Shown: piece after piece, positions 13,745 through 24,559 of the stretch
Layout of the letters: each line of letters opens with the position of its first letter
How positions within the stretch are numbered: the stretch's first letter is position 1
NCBI RefSeq assembly: GCF_047511655.1
Contig: NC_133399.1
Span: 6,513,333-6,577,332, forward strand
Direction: 5' to 3'
DNA length: 64,000 nucleotides
Source of the DNA: Castor canadensis
Lineage: Eukaryota > Chordata > Mammalia > Rodentia > Castoridae
Notes under the pieces: generated by a model
Seen by the model: the letters and a program-made list of their open reading frames with translations, nothing else
Database searches by the model: none
Told to the model about the DNA's origin: nothing
Translations under genes and position numbers: made by a program

Positions 13745-13955
13745 TTTTAGTTTTTGGCTTGTTTTGGATGTGGGATTTTGGTTTTAACTAACAGTTTTGT
13801 GCTTCTAAACCCACTACCATATTGCAGTGCATTTTGGGCTGATTATCTTGAAAATGGGGGTCACTTCTTTGCCTATGCTATGCCTCAACACAATCTTCCC
13901 AATCTAGGCTTTTGAAATAAATAGGATAAATGGCATGATCCACAGGTGCCAAGAA
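13745..13955 (-). repeat. Degraded antisense composite SINE in copy B
   Basis: Counterpart of the element at 2130-2345, with the same order of reversed tRNA-like and Alu/B1-like halves and its own substitutions. The boundaries are approximate. Confidence 0.45.
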
Positions 13956-14437
13956 AAATTAGTTTTTTCATGAGTATGAAGTTCGAGGGCCAACGAGATG
14001 CAGCAGGTGAAGGACTTTCTGCTCACCATTTTTTTCTTGTGTAGTATGATACAAAGGTACTTATTTTGTGAATTTTTCAAATAAGAACATTTATTTATTT
14101 TGTGTATTTATATGCAGAATTTGTGTTTATACAAAATAATTCTGTTTTTATGTATCTGAAGAGTTTTTACATGTACCTGTATTATAAAGTTTATATTAAT
14201 ATTGTTCAATGTATATATTCTCAGAATAGTTTAATATTTCAAGTATCTATATATAAAGACATATGTAAATAATCTTATGCAGGAAGTGGTTTAAATGATA
14301 TATGATAACTATTTTGAAAGATATGAAAGTAATTGGGACCATTTGAGTAAAGGAAGAAAAGCAGCAGGAGGGTGAGGAGAGTGTGAAGAGTGTTTGTGAT
14401 CAAAGTACACTACATAGATGTATCAAAATATCATACT

Positions 14438-14662
14438 GAGCCAGGCACCAATGGCCATTGCCTGTAATCTGAGGTACTTGGGAGGTTGAGATGAGGAATA
14501 TTAGGTCCAGGCCAATCTAGGTAAAAGAAAAGCAAAAACAAAAAATGGGAAAAGCAGATCTCAAAAAGTAGCTAAAGAAAGAAGGGCTAGAAGTGTGACT
14601 CAAGTAGTACAGTATCTAAGAAGCAAGTGCAAAGCCCTGAGATCCATTAATTTCCATAAGAG
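14438..14662 (+). repeat. Composite SINE, copy B
   Basis: It begins 'gccaggcaccaatggccatt' and runs into 'tgaggtacttgggaggttga'. The tRNA-like half shows 'gtgactcaagtagtacag'. It is the duplicate of 2833-3062 and is slightly closer to the presumed source sequence. Confidence 0.75.
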
Positions 14663-14735
14663 CATTCACTTATGCATTCTTCATGTAAACATCCAGTAGA
14701 AAATAAAACTAGCCAGATGCTTCATATTGACTTTA

Positions 14736-16406
14736 AAAAGTTGCAAATAATTATTCCTTTGAGAAGACAGAGATGACAGCATTGGAATATTTCAATTTGC
14801 ACGTTCTTAAATAAGAGAAGTAATCAGATATCTCCCTACTATATTTCTTCCCTGGCCTTCACAGTTCATGACTGCCACCAGATGGTCTGTCCCTGGATAT
14901 TTGTATGTCTTCTTTATGCATTTGAAACTCTTATTTTGGTCCCAATCCTACTTCCTGGCACGTATCCAGTCATTTCTGTAGCTAATGTTAAGCTGAGTAT
15001 AAAGTTTTTCCTTTTCAAAGACACTTAATTTTCAGCTGGCATAATCACCAGAGGCTCTCTCATGCTTCCAGATTTAAATTCTTGTTTTTGTTTGGATGGG
15101 ATGGGATTTGAAGACACTGATTTGTACTTGCATAGCAGGCACTGGCACTCTACCTCTTGAGCCACACTACTGATTTAAATTATGCATTTGAAGCTCTTTC
15201 ACGTAATATTGTGATAGTTTGGATGATAATTGTGACACTATTTAGGTTTTTGTCAACTGTAAGCTGTCTCACCACCTTTTTAAGGAGGACACACAAAGAA
15301 TATTCCAAATACATCATCAACTTTTGTAAATGGAGGGGTTCACAGCACAAGCCTGGAGAACCCACACCTCAATAAGGACATGTGTATTTTCATAATGATG
15401 TCACCCAAAGTTGGAGTTTCATGGTTTTTCTGCTTGTGAATAATTGCTCAAAGCAGAGTTTGCATGATTTTATTATGTAGGAAGTACCTCTTCAAGGAAG
15501 TAGTGCTTACCTGTTCTAATTATTTAGTTATCAATGAAAGAAGTCTTCATACTCTGTTTAAAAAGGAATAACATCAGTGAGAATTTATTAGCCTATGTTA
15601 ATTATGCATAATAATGGGTCTTAGGGCCTTAAACTTACTGAGTCTATGCTATACCACTTAAGTCACATCTCTGGCCCTTCTTTCTGTGGCTACTGTTGAG
15701 ATCAGGTTGTTCCCTTTTTTATCTTTTTCTTTTTGGACCTTTTCGGACCTGGGACCATCCCTCCTCATTTCAGCCTCAAAAGAACCTCAGATTACAGGCA
15801 TGTAATCAGTTTGGGAGCTGAGGTATTTATACTGAGTGCAGAACCTTTGAGGACACCTGGTTGCATTAGTACTGGGAAATGGTGACAGCATGTCCAGGCT
15901 CTGCTAAATGCTGTAAATGAAATCTGGTATTTTGTCCTGGCACCCTTCTCCCCTTAGTGGTCTTGGATCAAAAGCCAATGTGGAGTATTGTATGTAATGA
16001 ACTCTAGGTAAAAAACAATCAAAGGCCAGAAGAGGCCCCACTGCTTAACACAGAGAATGCATTTCCTGGTGCCACATTTTCTGTATAGTGTTGTGCTTCT
16101 GAGATCCATCTCTGTGACGCAGTTTCTCACTATGACATGCTTGTCCCACTGTTGATGTGGCAGAACCAGATCACCATAGAAGCAGCAAATGATGAGTTTC
16201 TGACCTACATCCTCAGACCAGGGAGGATCATGGGGTTGACACTGGCCTTAGTAGCTTCAATGGAACTGGACCTCCTCATGACAGGCCTGAAGTTGCAGCC
16301 TTGTGCTGGTTATCATTTGGCCTTCTCTTTTCTAGGTTTGGGGCTGGGTGAATGGGTGGAATCCTGTATTCTGTCAGCTGCCTGACTGATTTTTTCCCAG
16401 GCCTAC
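14736..16406. other. Intergenic DNA with antisense SINE remnants
   Basis: Two decayed antisense SINEs are visible: about 15075-15170 ('ctacctcttgagccacac') and about 15625-15812 ('taccacttaagtcacatc', then 'cagattacaggcatg'). An 82-codon frame at 16137-16385 has no recognisable domain or flanking splice signals. Nothing else is supported. Confidence 0.5.
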
Positions 16407-16526
16407 AGTAGCAGGGAGAAGGATCAGAAGAAAACAGTTTAGGCCTGATCCCTGAGAAAGTAGCAGGGAGGTAGGAATGGCATAGCAGAGAGATAAAACA
16501 TGAGAAATCTGAACATGAGGAAGGTC
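16407..16526 (+). mobile_element. Outer ERV: 5' LTR fragment
   Basis: About 120 bases match the first 120 bases of the LTR at 34618 onward: 'aggatcagaagaaaacag', 'cctgatccctgagaaagtag', 'cagagagataaaac' and 'gaacatgaggaaggtc' occur in the same order. The match ends exactly where the inner LTR starts (16527). The rest of this LTR is not found after the inner provirus, so material was lost there. Orientation agrees with the 3' LTR at 34618. Confidence 0.8.
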
Positions 16527-16676
16527 TGAAATGGTTAAAAGACTTAGCCTGAGGGAAGCCATTAATCGTCTGAAGAGGGAAGCCATTAATCTGGTGCCAT
16601 TTTTAATTTTCAATCTGAAGGAGGTAGAGGAGGCTCAGGAGGGAGTCTCATTCTCATAAAAGTGGAATAACAGGAG
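16527..16676 (+). mobile_element. Inner ERV: 5' LTR, first part
   Basis: It starts 'tgaaatggtta', as does the 3' LTR at 31931, and follows it through 'gggaagccattaatctggtg'. The LTR is split at 16676 by the L1 and resumes at 23942-23953. The joined LTR would be about 446 bases against 411 for the 3' LTR. The start carries the TG typical of retroviral LTRs. The four bases before it (ggtc) do not match those after the 3' LTR (tgtg), so no provirus target-site duplication survives. Confidence 0.85.
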
Positions 16677-16843
16677 CAGAGTTATTCCAAGATGGTGGCT
16701 ATAGGGAGGAAGCAGAAAGCATTGCTCTATCATGAAATCTTGGAGAGACGCTGGAGACACACCTTGCAGGCAAAACCACTGAGAAGAGGCAAAATTTTGA
16801 CCCCTTCACACCTCCAGCCAGTGCAGAGAATCTCCACTTCACG

Positions 16844-17617
16844 TTAAATGGAGAAACCAGGAGGGCCCCCAGACCACCAGTCCCCTGTGCCCAGATGGCT
16901 TGGGAAAATGCAGACAGGGTGAGCTAAGTGGTACGCGGTACTCCCACAGACAACCCTGGGCCAGAACAGCATAGTGCCCTGGACAGACAAACCTCCACCC
17001 GGGGAAGAAAAGAGAAACTGAGTAATAAGCAATAAGAACAATAAAGACACATTGCAAAGAGGGTGGGGCACACTGAGTGCCGAAGAGCAGGGGAGGGGAA
17101 TCCTTCCCGGAACTGTAAATAAACAAGCCAGACTGGCAGGAGAGGCTCCGGCAGGAGAGGGGGGTGTGGGCCCAGCAACCAGGAGCAGGAAAACTTGTGA
17201 GAGTGGCAGAGGGAGGAAAACTCCACAGGAGAGTGGGGTAGACCCACCTCCCACATGAGCTGTAAACAAACACGCTGGCTGGCAGGAGCAGCAGCACTGC
17301 CCAGCAATCAGGAGTGGGAAAGCTTGTGAAAGTGGCTGTGGGAGAAAAACTCCACAGGAGAGGGGGGAAGACCCACTCCCACATGAGCTATAAACAAACA
17401 CACAGGACTGAGAAAGCGGGTGCAGTGTCACCTCCCCCAGTGTGCTTAGAAAGGGGAAAGCTTGTAGCAATGGCTCATGCACAGGAGAACTCTGAGTAAA
17501 CAAAGCCTGCAGGGCCAGGTGAGTGCTAAGCTCACCCCAGAGATCTGCATAAATAATGCCTCCAGCAACAGCAGGCTGACAGCAGCGGGCAGGCAAGCCA
17601 CAGCTGCAGATAGCCAT
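16844..17617 (-). other. Antisense ORF in L1 5'UTR (257 codons)
   Basis: A 257-codon frame runs opposite to the L1, inside its 5'UTR. A second minus-strand frame, 16839-17384, ends with a C-terminus resembling that of the antisense ORF in the younger L1 (41537-42130): both contain 'PGW', 'VCPG' and 'AVLAQGCL/AALAQACL' and end in LT. The common frame is therefore shifted in this old copy. High GC content lowers stop-codon frequency, so this may be chance. Translation is not shown. Confidence 0.35.
17114..17400 (+). repeat. Tandem repeat in L1 5'UTR (about 128-147 bp units)
   Basis: The motif 'tgtaaacaaacac' followed by 'ctggcaggag', 'cagcaa(c/t)caggag', 'cttgtgaaagtggc', 'aactccacaggagag' and 'cccacatgagc' occurs at 17114-17260 and again at 17261-17388. 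A third start is at 17389. L1 families in rodents often carry monomer arrays with promoter activity in the 5'UTR. Here there are only two full units, and they are imperfect. Confidence 0.75.
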
Positions 17618-18290
17618 TTGCAGACCTGTCTCTAGACTCTTTTTTTCTCTCTCCCTACCTTTGATGAGAAAACAACCAAACTACACCTTCATGCAGAAAA
17701 ACTTACTGAAACTGTATTGCATTTGAACTTGGGACACTTGGTGTGATTCTTTTGTGTGTGCAGATTTGTTTTACTTTATGTGTCCCCTTTGATGAGACAA
17801 CTACAGAACAACATCTGAGGCACCATCTCCAGGAATGGAGGCTGAGAAAGACACCAAAATTATTAAGACTGAAATTTCATTGCATTTGAACTTGAAGGTT
17901 TTTTTTTTAATTTTCTCTTTTTCATTTTGTTTTACTTTATTTTTATATGTATATATATATTTTTTTTCTTTCATTTACTTGTTTTTTATTTTGATTTAAT
18001 CTTTATTCTTTTTATTTTTTATTTTCAATCCTCTCTCTGTCTCTCTAAAGCCTGTTCAGCTTACCATCAATTAGTACACTAACACTCCGTGATTATATCT
18101 TTGAAACATTTTTGTTTGATTGTTTTGATTTTTCCTACTTGCCTGTTCATTTGATTTTCTCTTTTTCTTTAACTTCTTTGCTTTCCATCTCCTCTTACCC
18201 TTCCATTCTAAATATCACCATTGTTATTATTACAAGCTAGAAAATACTTAAATGCACACAGTACAGGGACAGTAACAACACCAAGGACAA

Positions 18291-19473
18291 TGAAAGAAAG
18301 ACAGAAGAAACAGGGAAAACAGTTTCCCCACAGCAAAAATTACTTCAGGAACCAGAGGGAAATGAAGAAAACAGATACTCAGATCCAGACTCCAACAAAA
18401 TGAAGATAAACTATGCCAAAGAACCCAATGAAGGCCACAAGGATAATTTAAAAGAATACATACTACAAGTACTCAATGAGAATATTATAGAGATGATACT
18501 GGATATGATCAACCAAAATGTACAGGAGACACTCAAGAAATTCCAAGACAACAAAAATAGAGAATTTGAAAAAGCAAAAGAAGAAATAAAGGAAACCATA
18601 GAAGCACTGTATAAACACCAAAGTGAAACAGAGAACATGATTAATAAACAGGTAAATGAACTCAGGACAAAAATAGACAACATTAAAGAGGAAACCACCC
18701 AGGATATGGAAAACCTCAGAAAAAAGAACAAAACAGAAATTCAAAACAAAATGGAAGGCCAATCCAGCAGAATAGAACAAACAGAAGACAGAATCTCAGA
18801 ACTCGAAGATAAAATGGTACTTAAAGGAAAAACCGAAGAATTGTTAGTTAAAAAACTCAAGACCTATGAAAAGAAAATGCAAGAACTCACCAACTCCATC
18901 AAAAGACCAAATCTGAAAATCATGGGCGTTGAAGAAGGAGAAGAGATGCAAGCAAAGGGAATGTGTAATATAGTCAAAAAAATAATTACAGAAAATGTCC
19001 CAAATCTAGAGAAATCTATGCTCATACAGATGCAAAGGCCTCCAGAAAACCAAACAGACCAGACCAAAATAGAACTGCCCCATGGCATATTATCATTAAA
19101 ACAATAAATACAGACTTGAGAAAGAATGTTAAAGGCTGTAAGAGAGAAAAAACAAATAACATAGAAAGGTAAACCCATCAAAATCACAGCAGACTTCTCA
19201 ACAGAAACACTAAAAGCAAGAAGAGCATGGGGTGAGATCTTCTGGGCAATGAATGAAAATATCGTCAACCCCAGGATACTCTACCCAGCAAACCTATCAT
19301 TCAAAATAGATGGAGCAATAAAAGTCTTCCATGATAAGCAGAAACTAAAACAATATGTGACCACAAAGTCACCACTACAAAAGATTATTGAAGGGATTCT
19401 GCACACAGAAAGTGAAACTCAACTTAACCATGAACAGACAGGCAGCACCACACCACAGGAAAAGAAAAAGTAG
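18291..19473 (+). pseudogene. L1 ORF1 (RNA-binding chaperone), broken
   Basis: The frame opens 'MKERQKKQGKQ', shifts at about 18335-18345 where an A run is one base shorter than in the other copy, and continues at 18400-19107 with the coiled coil and the start of the RRM ('RPNLKIMGVEEGEE'). A stop near 19105 and a further shift lead to the C-terminal domain at 19249-19473 ('NPRILYPANLSFKIDG'). ORF1p normally trimerises through the coiled coil and coats L1 RNA in the cytoplasm. This copy cannot make the full protein. Confidence 0.93.
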
Positions 19474-19538
19474 GAAAGTAGAGAATAACCTGAACGTTGG
19501 TACATACAATCAAACCTTCAAACAACTAAGACAACTAA

Positions 19539-22500
19539 ATGACAGGAATCACCACATACCTACCAATACTAACGCTCAATGTTAACAGACTTAATTCACC
19601 CATCAAAAGGCACGATTTGATGAAATGGATTAAAAAGAAAGATCCAACAATTTGTTGCTTACAGGAGACCCATCTCATCAGCAGAAATAAGCATAGGCTT
19701 AGGATGAAAGGCTGGAAGAAGATTTACCAAGACAATGGCCCCCAAAAACAGGCAAGATTAGCAATACTTATCTCTGACAAAGTAGACTTCAAACCTACAT
19801 TGTTCAAATAAGAAAAAGAAGGACATTTCATACTAATAAAAGGGGAAATAGACCAAAAGGAAATAATAATCATCAACCTGTATGAACCCAATGTCAACGC
19901 ACCCAATTTCATCAAACATACCCTGAAAGACTTAAAAGCACATATTAACTACAACACAGTAGTTGTGGGAGATTTTAACACCCCACTATCATCAATAGAT
20001 AGGTCATCCAAACAAAAAATCAATAAAGAAATCTAAGATCTAAAATAGAAAATAGATCAGATGGACTTACTTGATGTCTACAGAACATTTAATCCAACTT
20101 CTACACAATACACATTCTTCTCAGCATCCCATGGAACCTTCTCCAAAATACATCATATCCTAGGGCACAAAGCAAGCCTCAGCAAATATAAGAAAATAGA
20201 AATTATACCATGCATACTATCTGACCACAATGCGATAAAACTAGAACTCAACAAAAATGTAAAGACAAAAACATGCAAACAGCTGGAAACTAAATTACTC
20301 ATTACTTAATGAACAAGGGATCATTGATAAAACAAAAGAGGAAATTAAAAAGTTCCTGGAAGTCAATGAGAATGAAAACACAAACTACTGGTACCTATGG
20401 GACACAGCAAAGGCAGTCCTGAGAGGAAAGTTTATAGCCTTAAGTGCATATATTAAAAAGACTGAAAGATCCGAAATCAATGACCTAATGATACATCTCA
20501 TATTCCTAGATAAACAAGAACAAGCAAATCCCAAAACAAATAGAAGGTGAGAAATAATAAAAATAAGAGCTGAAATCAATGAAATAGAAACAAAAAAAAT
20601 ACAAAGAATGAATGAAACAAAAATTGGTTCTTTGAAAAAAAAAAACAAGATAGACAGACCCCTGGCAAACCTGACTAAAACGAGGGGAGACAAAACCCAA
20701 AATAGTAGAATCAGGAATGCAAAAGGGGAGATAATAACAAACGCCATGGAAGTCCAGAAAATCATCAGAGACTACTTTGAGAACATATATTCAAATAAAT
20801 TTGAAAATCTTAAAGAAATGGACAGATTTCTAGATACATATGATCATCCAAAACTTAACCAAGAGAAAATTAATCACCTGAATAGATCTATAACACAAAA
20901 TGAAATTGAAGCAGCAATCAAGAATTTCCCAAGAAAGAAAAGCCCAGGAAATGATGGATTCTCTGGTTAATTCTATCAGACCGTTAAGAAGAACTGATAC
21001 CAATCCTCCTTAAACTGTTCCACGAAACATAAAAGGAAGGAAAACTGCCTAACACATTTTATGAAGCCAGTATTACACTTATCCCAAAACCAGGTAAAGA
21101 CACCTCTAAAAAGGAGAACTATAGGCCAATCTCCTCAATGAACATTGATGCAAAAATCCTCAACAAATTAATGGCAAACCCAATTCAACCACACATCAAA
21201 AAGATTACTCACCATGACCAAGTAGGCTTCATATCAGAAATGCAGGGGTGGTTCAACATATGAGAATCAATAAATGTAATAAACCACATTAACAGAAGCA
21301 AAGACATAAACCACTTGATCATCTCAATAGATGCAGAAAAAGCCTTTGATAAGATCCAACACCATTTCATGATAAAAGCTCTAAGAAAACTAGGAATAGA
21401 AGGAAAGTTCCTCAACATTATAAAAGCTATATATGACAAACCTACAGCCAGCATTATACTTAGTGGAGAAAAACTGAAACCATTCCCTCTAAAATCAGGA
21501 ACCAGAGAAGGATGCCCACTATATCCACTTCTATTCAACATAGTCCTGGAATTCCTAGCCAGAGCAATTAGGCAAGAAGAAGGAATAAAAGGAATATAAA
21601 TAGGTAAAGAAACTGTCAAAATATCCCTATTTGCAGACGACATGATCCTATACCTTAAAGACCCAAAAAGCTCTACTCAGAAACTTCTAGACATCATCAA
21701 TAGCTACAGCAAGTTAGCAGGATATAAAATCAACATAGAAAAATCATTAGCATTTCTATACACTAACAATGAACAAACTGAAAAAGAATGTATGAAAACA
21801 ATTCCATTTACAGTAGCCTCAAAAAGAATCAAATATGTAGGTATAAACCCAACAAAAGATGTGAATGACCTCTACAAGGAAAAGTGTAAACTGCTGAAGA
21901 AAGAGTTTGAGGAAGACTATAGAAAGTGGAGAGATCTCCCATGCTCATGGATTAGTAGAATCAATATACTAAAAATGTGTATACTCCCAAAAGTAATCTA
22001 CATGTTTAATGACATTCCCATCAAAATTGCAATGACATTCATTAAAGACATTGAAAAATCTACTGTTAAATTTATATGGAAACACAAGAGGCCATGAATA
22101 GCCAAGGCAATACTCAGTCAAAAGAACAATGCTGGAGGTATCACAATACCTGACTTCAAACTATATTACAATGCAATAACAATAAAAACAGCATGGTATT
22201 GGCACAAAAACAGACATGAAGACCAGTGTAACAGAATAGAGGACCCAGATATGAAGCCACACAACTGTAACCAACTAGTCTTTGACAAAGGAGCTAAAAT
22301 ATAAGATGGAGAAAAAGCAGGCACTTCGACAAAAACTGCTGGGAAAACTGGTTACCAATCTGCAAAAAACTGAAACTAGATCCATGTATATCACTCTACA
22401 CCAATATTAACTCAAAATGGATCAAAGATCTTAATATCAGTCCACAAAATCTAGTGTTGATACAGGAAAGAGTAGGAAATACTCTGGAGGTAGTAGATAT

Positions 22501-23355
22501 AGGTAAGAACTTACTCAATGGAACCCAGCATCACAGCAACTAAGAAATAGCATAGATAAATGGGACATCATAAAACAAAAAAGATTCTGTTCATCAAAAG
22601 AAACAGTCTCTAAACTGAAAAGAACACCCACAGAGTGGGAGAAAATATTTACCAGCTATACATCTGACAATGGACTGATAACCAGAATATATAGGGAACT
22701 TAAAAAACTAAATTCTTCCAAAACGAATGAACCAATAAAGAAATGGGCAAGTGAACTAAACAGAACTTTCTCAAAAGAAGAAATTCAAATGGCCAAAAAA
22801 CATAAAAAAATGCTCACCATCTCTAGCAATAAAGGAAATGCAGATTAAATCCACACTAAGATCCCACCTCACCCCTGTAAGAATAGCCATCATTATCAAC
22901 ACCACCAAGAACAGGTGTTGGCGAGGTTGCAGGGAAAAAGGAACCCTCTTACACTGTTGGTGAGAAGGTAAACAAGTACAACCACTGTGGAAAAAAATTT
23001 GGAAGCTACTTCAAAAGCTAAACATTGATCTACCATTTGATCCAGCAATACCACTCTTGGGGATATACCCAAAAGACTGTGACACAGGTTACTCCAGAAG
23101 CACCTGCACACCCATATTTATTGCAGCACTATTCACAATAGCCAAATTATGGAAACAGCCAAGATGCCCCACCACTGATGAATGGATTAAGAAAATGTGG
23201 TATCTATACACAATGAAATTTTATGCAACCATGAAGAAGAATGAAATGTTGTTATTTGCTGGTAAATGGATGGAATTGGAGATCATCATTCTGAGTGAGG
23301 TTAGCCTGGCCCAAGAGACCAAAAATTGTATGTTCTCCCTCTATGTGGACATTAG
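19539..23355 (+). pseudogene. L1 ORF2 (endonuclease/reverse transcriptase), broken
   Basis: Endonuclease pieces are at 19539-19811 ('ILTLNVNRLN', 'CCLQETHL') and 20061-20309. RT pieces are at 20608-20970, 21315-21599 and 21642-22097. The cysteine-rich C-terminus lies near 22900-23000. It carries many stops and indels, including 'FADD' context split between frames near 21630. The order and spacing match the intact ORF2 at 35757-39575. Confidence 0.93.
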
Positions 23356-23575
23356 ATGAAGGGCAAACACAACAAGGGGATTGGACTTTAAGCACATGAT
23401 AAAAACGGGAGCACGCAAGAGAGGGGTGAGGATAGGGAAGTCACCTAAAAAATTAGCTAGCATTTGTTGCCCTTAACGCAGAGAAACTAAAGCAGATACC
23501 TTAAAAGCAACTGATTCCAATCAGAGAAGGGGACCAGGAACTAGAGCAAAGGTTAGATCAAAAAGAATTAACATA

Positions 23576-23660
23576 GGCTGGTGCAGTGGCTCAAGTGATA
23601 GAGAGCCTGTCCAGCAAGCATGAAGCACTAAGTTCAAACCTCAGTGCCACCAAAAAAAAA
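23576..23660 (+). mobile_element. tRNA-type SINE inside L1 3'UTR, 13-bp TSD
   Basis: It starts 'ggctggtgcagtggctcaag', has the B-box-like 'agttcaaacctc', and ends in an A tail. The flanks 'aaaaagaattaac' at 23560-23572 and 23661-23673 are identical. The other L1 copies are uninterrupted here. It is the most recent layer of this nest. Confidence 0.93.
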
Positions 23661-23941
23661 AAAAAGAATTAACCTAGAAGGTAACACACATGCAGAGGAA
23701 ATTAATGTGAGTCAACTCCCTGTATAGCTCTCCTTATCTCAACTAGCAAAAACACTTGTTCCTTCCTATTATTGCTTCTACTCTCTCTTCAACAAAATTA
23801 GAGATAAGGGCAAAATAGTATCTGCTGGGTATTGAGGGGGTGGGGGGAAGGAGGGGGCCGAGTGGGTGGTAATGGAGGGGGTGGGGGCAGGGGTGAGAAA
23901 TGAGCCAAGCATTGTATACATATATGAATAATAAAAAAAAG

Positions 23942-24248
23942 AAGAACAGGAGGAACCAAACTAGGATACAGTCAAATGATTCTCTGGATTGTGTTCATTG
24001 TGTTTATTCATGCTTATAGATAACACTTCTGTACCTTAGCTAATAGCCATTGTCTTCCTTCTGTACCCAGGGTTGCTTGCTTCACAAAGATTGTGAGAAA
24101 TTTTTGCCTTCATAAACCCTGCTAAAAGTTGGAATGGGGCAGCTCTGAGTCCCGACACCCTTTTGGTCAGAGCAGTTGCCAGCTAGCTAATAAAGATTCT
24201 CCTTTAAAGAATTTCTTGGGTAGTCAAATCTCATTCTGACTCATTACA
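23942..24248 (+). mobile_element. Inner ERV: 5' LTR, second part
   Basis: It resumes the LTR after the L1 (the first 11 bases are the target-site duplication) and follows the 3' LTR through 'ataaaccctgctaaaagt', 'ttggtcag.gca' and the final 'aca'. A polyadenylation signal AATAAA is at 24189-24194. The TATA-like motif seen in the 3' LTR reads 'ttcataaa' here. It ends in CA at 24247-24248, just before the primer binding site. Confidence 0.88.
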
Positions 24249-24250
24249 TT

Positions 24251-24268
24251 TGGAGGCCCCAGCGAGAT
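24251..24268 (+). promoter_or_regulatory. Retroviral primer binding site, tRNA-Thr type
   Basis: Two bases after the LTR, 'tggaggccccagcgag' is complementary to the 3' end (with CCA) of a mammalian tRNA-Thr as I recall it. The next bases are offset by one. Gammaretrovirus-like elements often use tRNA-Pro; threonine use is known in some class I ERVs. This is the site where minus-strand DNA synthesis would have started. Confidence 0.75.
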
Positions 24269-24470
24269 CCTTTTAATGACCCCCAAGACACTGATAGTGT
24301 CTTGATCTCTTAGGACTCCACGGAGCCTGATGGGGTGGAGGCCCAAGGGGGCGGCTGCTGAGACACCTTCCTCAGCCCCAGAACATATCTCCTTTCCTCA
24401 CAGGTGACAAGTGGAGTCAGGAGAAATCAATCGTCACACCGGGGAGTCATCCAGTCAGGAAAACCTCCAG

Positions 24471-24478
24471 AGGTAAGG
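24471..24478 (+). promoter_or_regulatory. Possible retroviral leader splice donor
   Basis: 'aggtaagg' is a strong donor consensus located in the leader between the primer binding site and gag. That is the usual position for the donor used for env mRNA. Confidence 0.4.
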
Positions 24479-24559
24479 AGGATTCAATGGAAGCCTGGAC
24501 ACAGCATTACTTAGGAGTGTTGTTGAAACGTCGCCCTGACCACTGATCTGTCTGGTTTG

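Larger units (their letters stand above)
11417..14735 (+). repeat. Duplicated block, copy B, part right of the L1
   Basis: This continues copy B after the L1. 11470-11830 matches 62240-62560 in copy C, and 11837-14735 matches 1-3144 in copy A. Relative to A it lacks about 270 bases near 13105. Open frames such as 12329-12535 correspond to part of the 227-658 frame of copy A but not its start, which argues against a conserved protein. Flanking sequence from 14736 on is unrelated to that right of copy A. Confidence 0.8.
16677..23941 (+). mobile_element. Full-length but decayed LINE-1 inserted in the inner 5' LTR
   Basis: All parts of an L1 are present: a 5'UTR from 'ttattccaagatggtgg', ORF1 (18291-19473), ORF2 (about 19539-23355), and a 3'UTR with a guanine-rich tract (23838-23905) and an A-rich tail. 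The flanks 'aataacaggag' (16666-16676) and 'aagaacaggag' (23942-23952) differ at one base and form the target-site duplication. They interrupt the LTR at the place corresponding to 'gaaaacagaagg' in the 3' LTR. Both ORFs are broken, and many CpG sites of the 5'UTR have decayed compared with the younger copy at 35268-42294. It is fixed as a relic. Confidence 0.95.

Noticed and set aside
16137..16385. 82-codon ORF left of the ERV nest
   Set aside because: No recognisable domain, no splice context, no homologue in the window.
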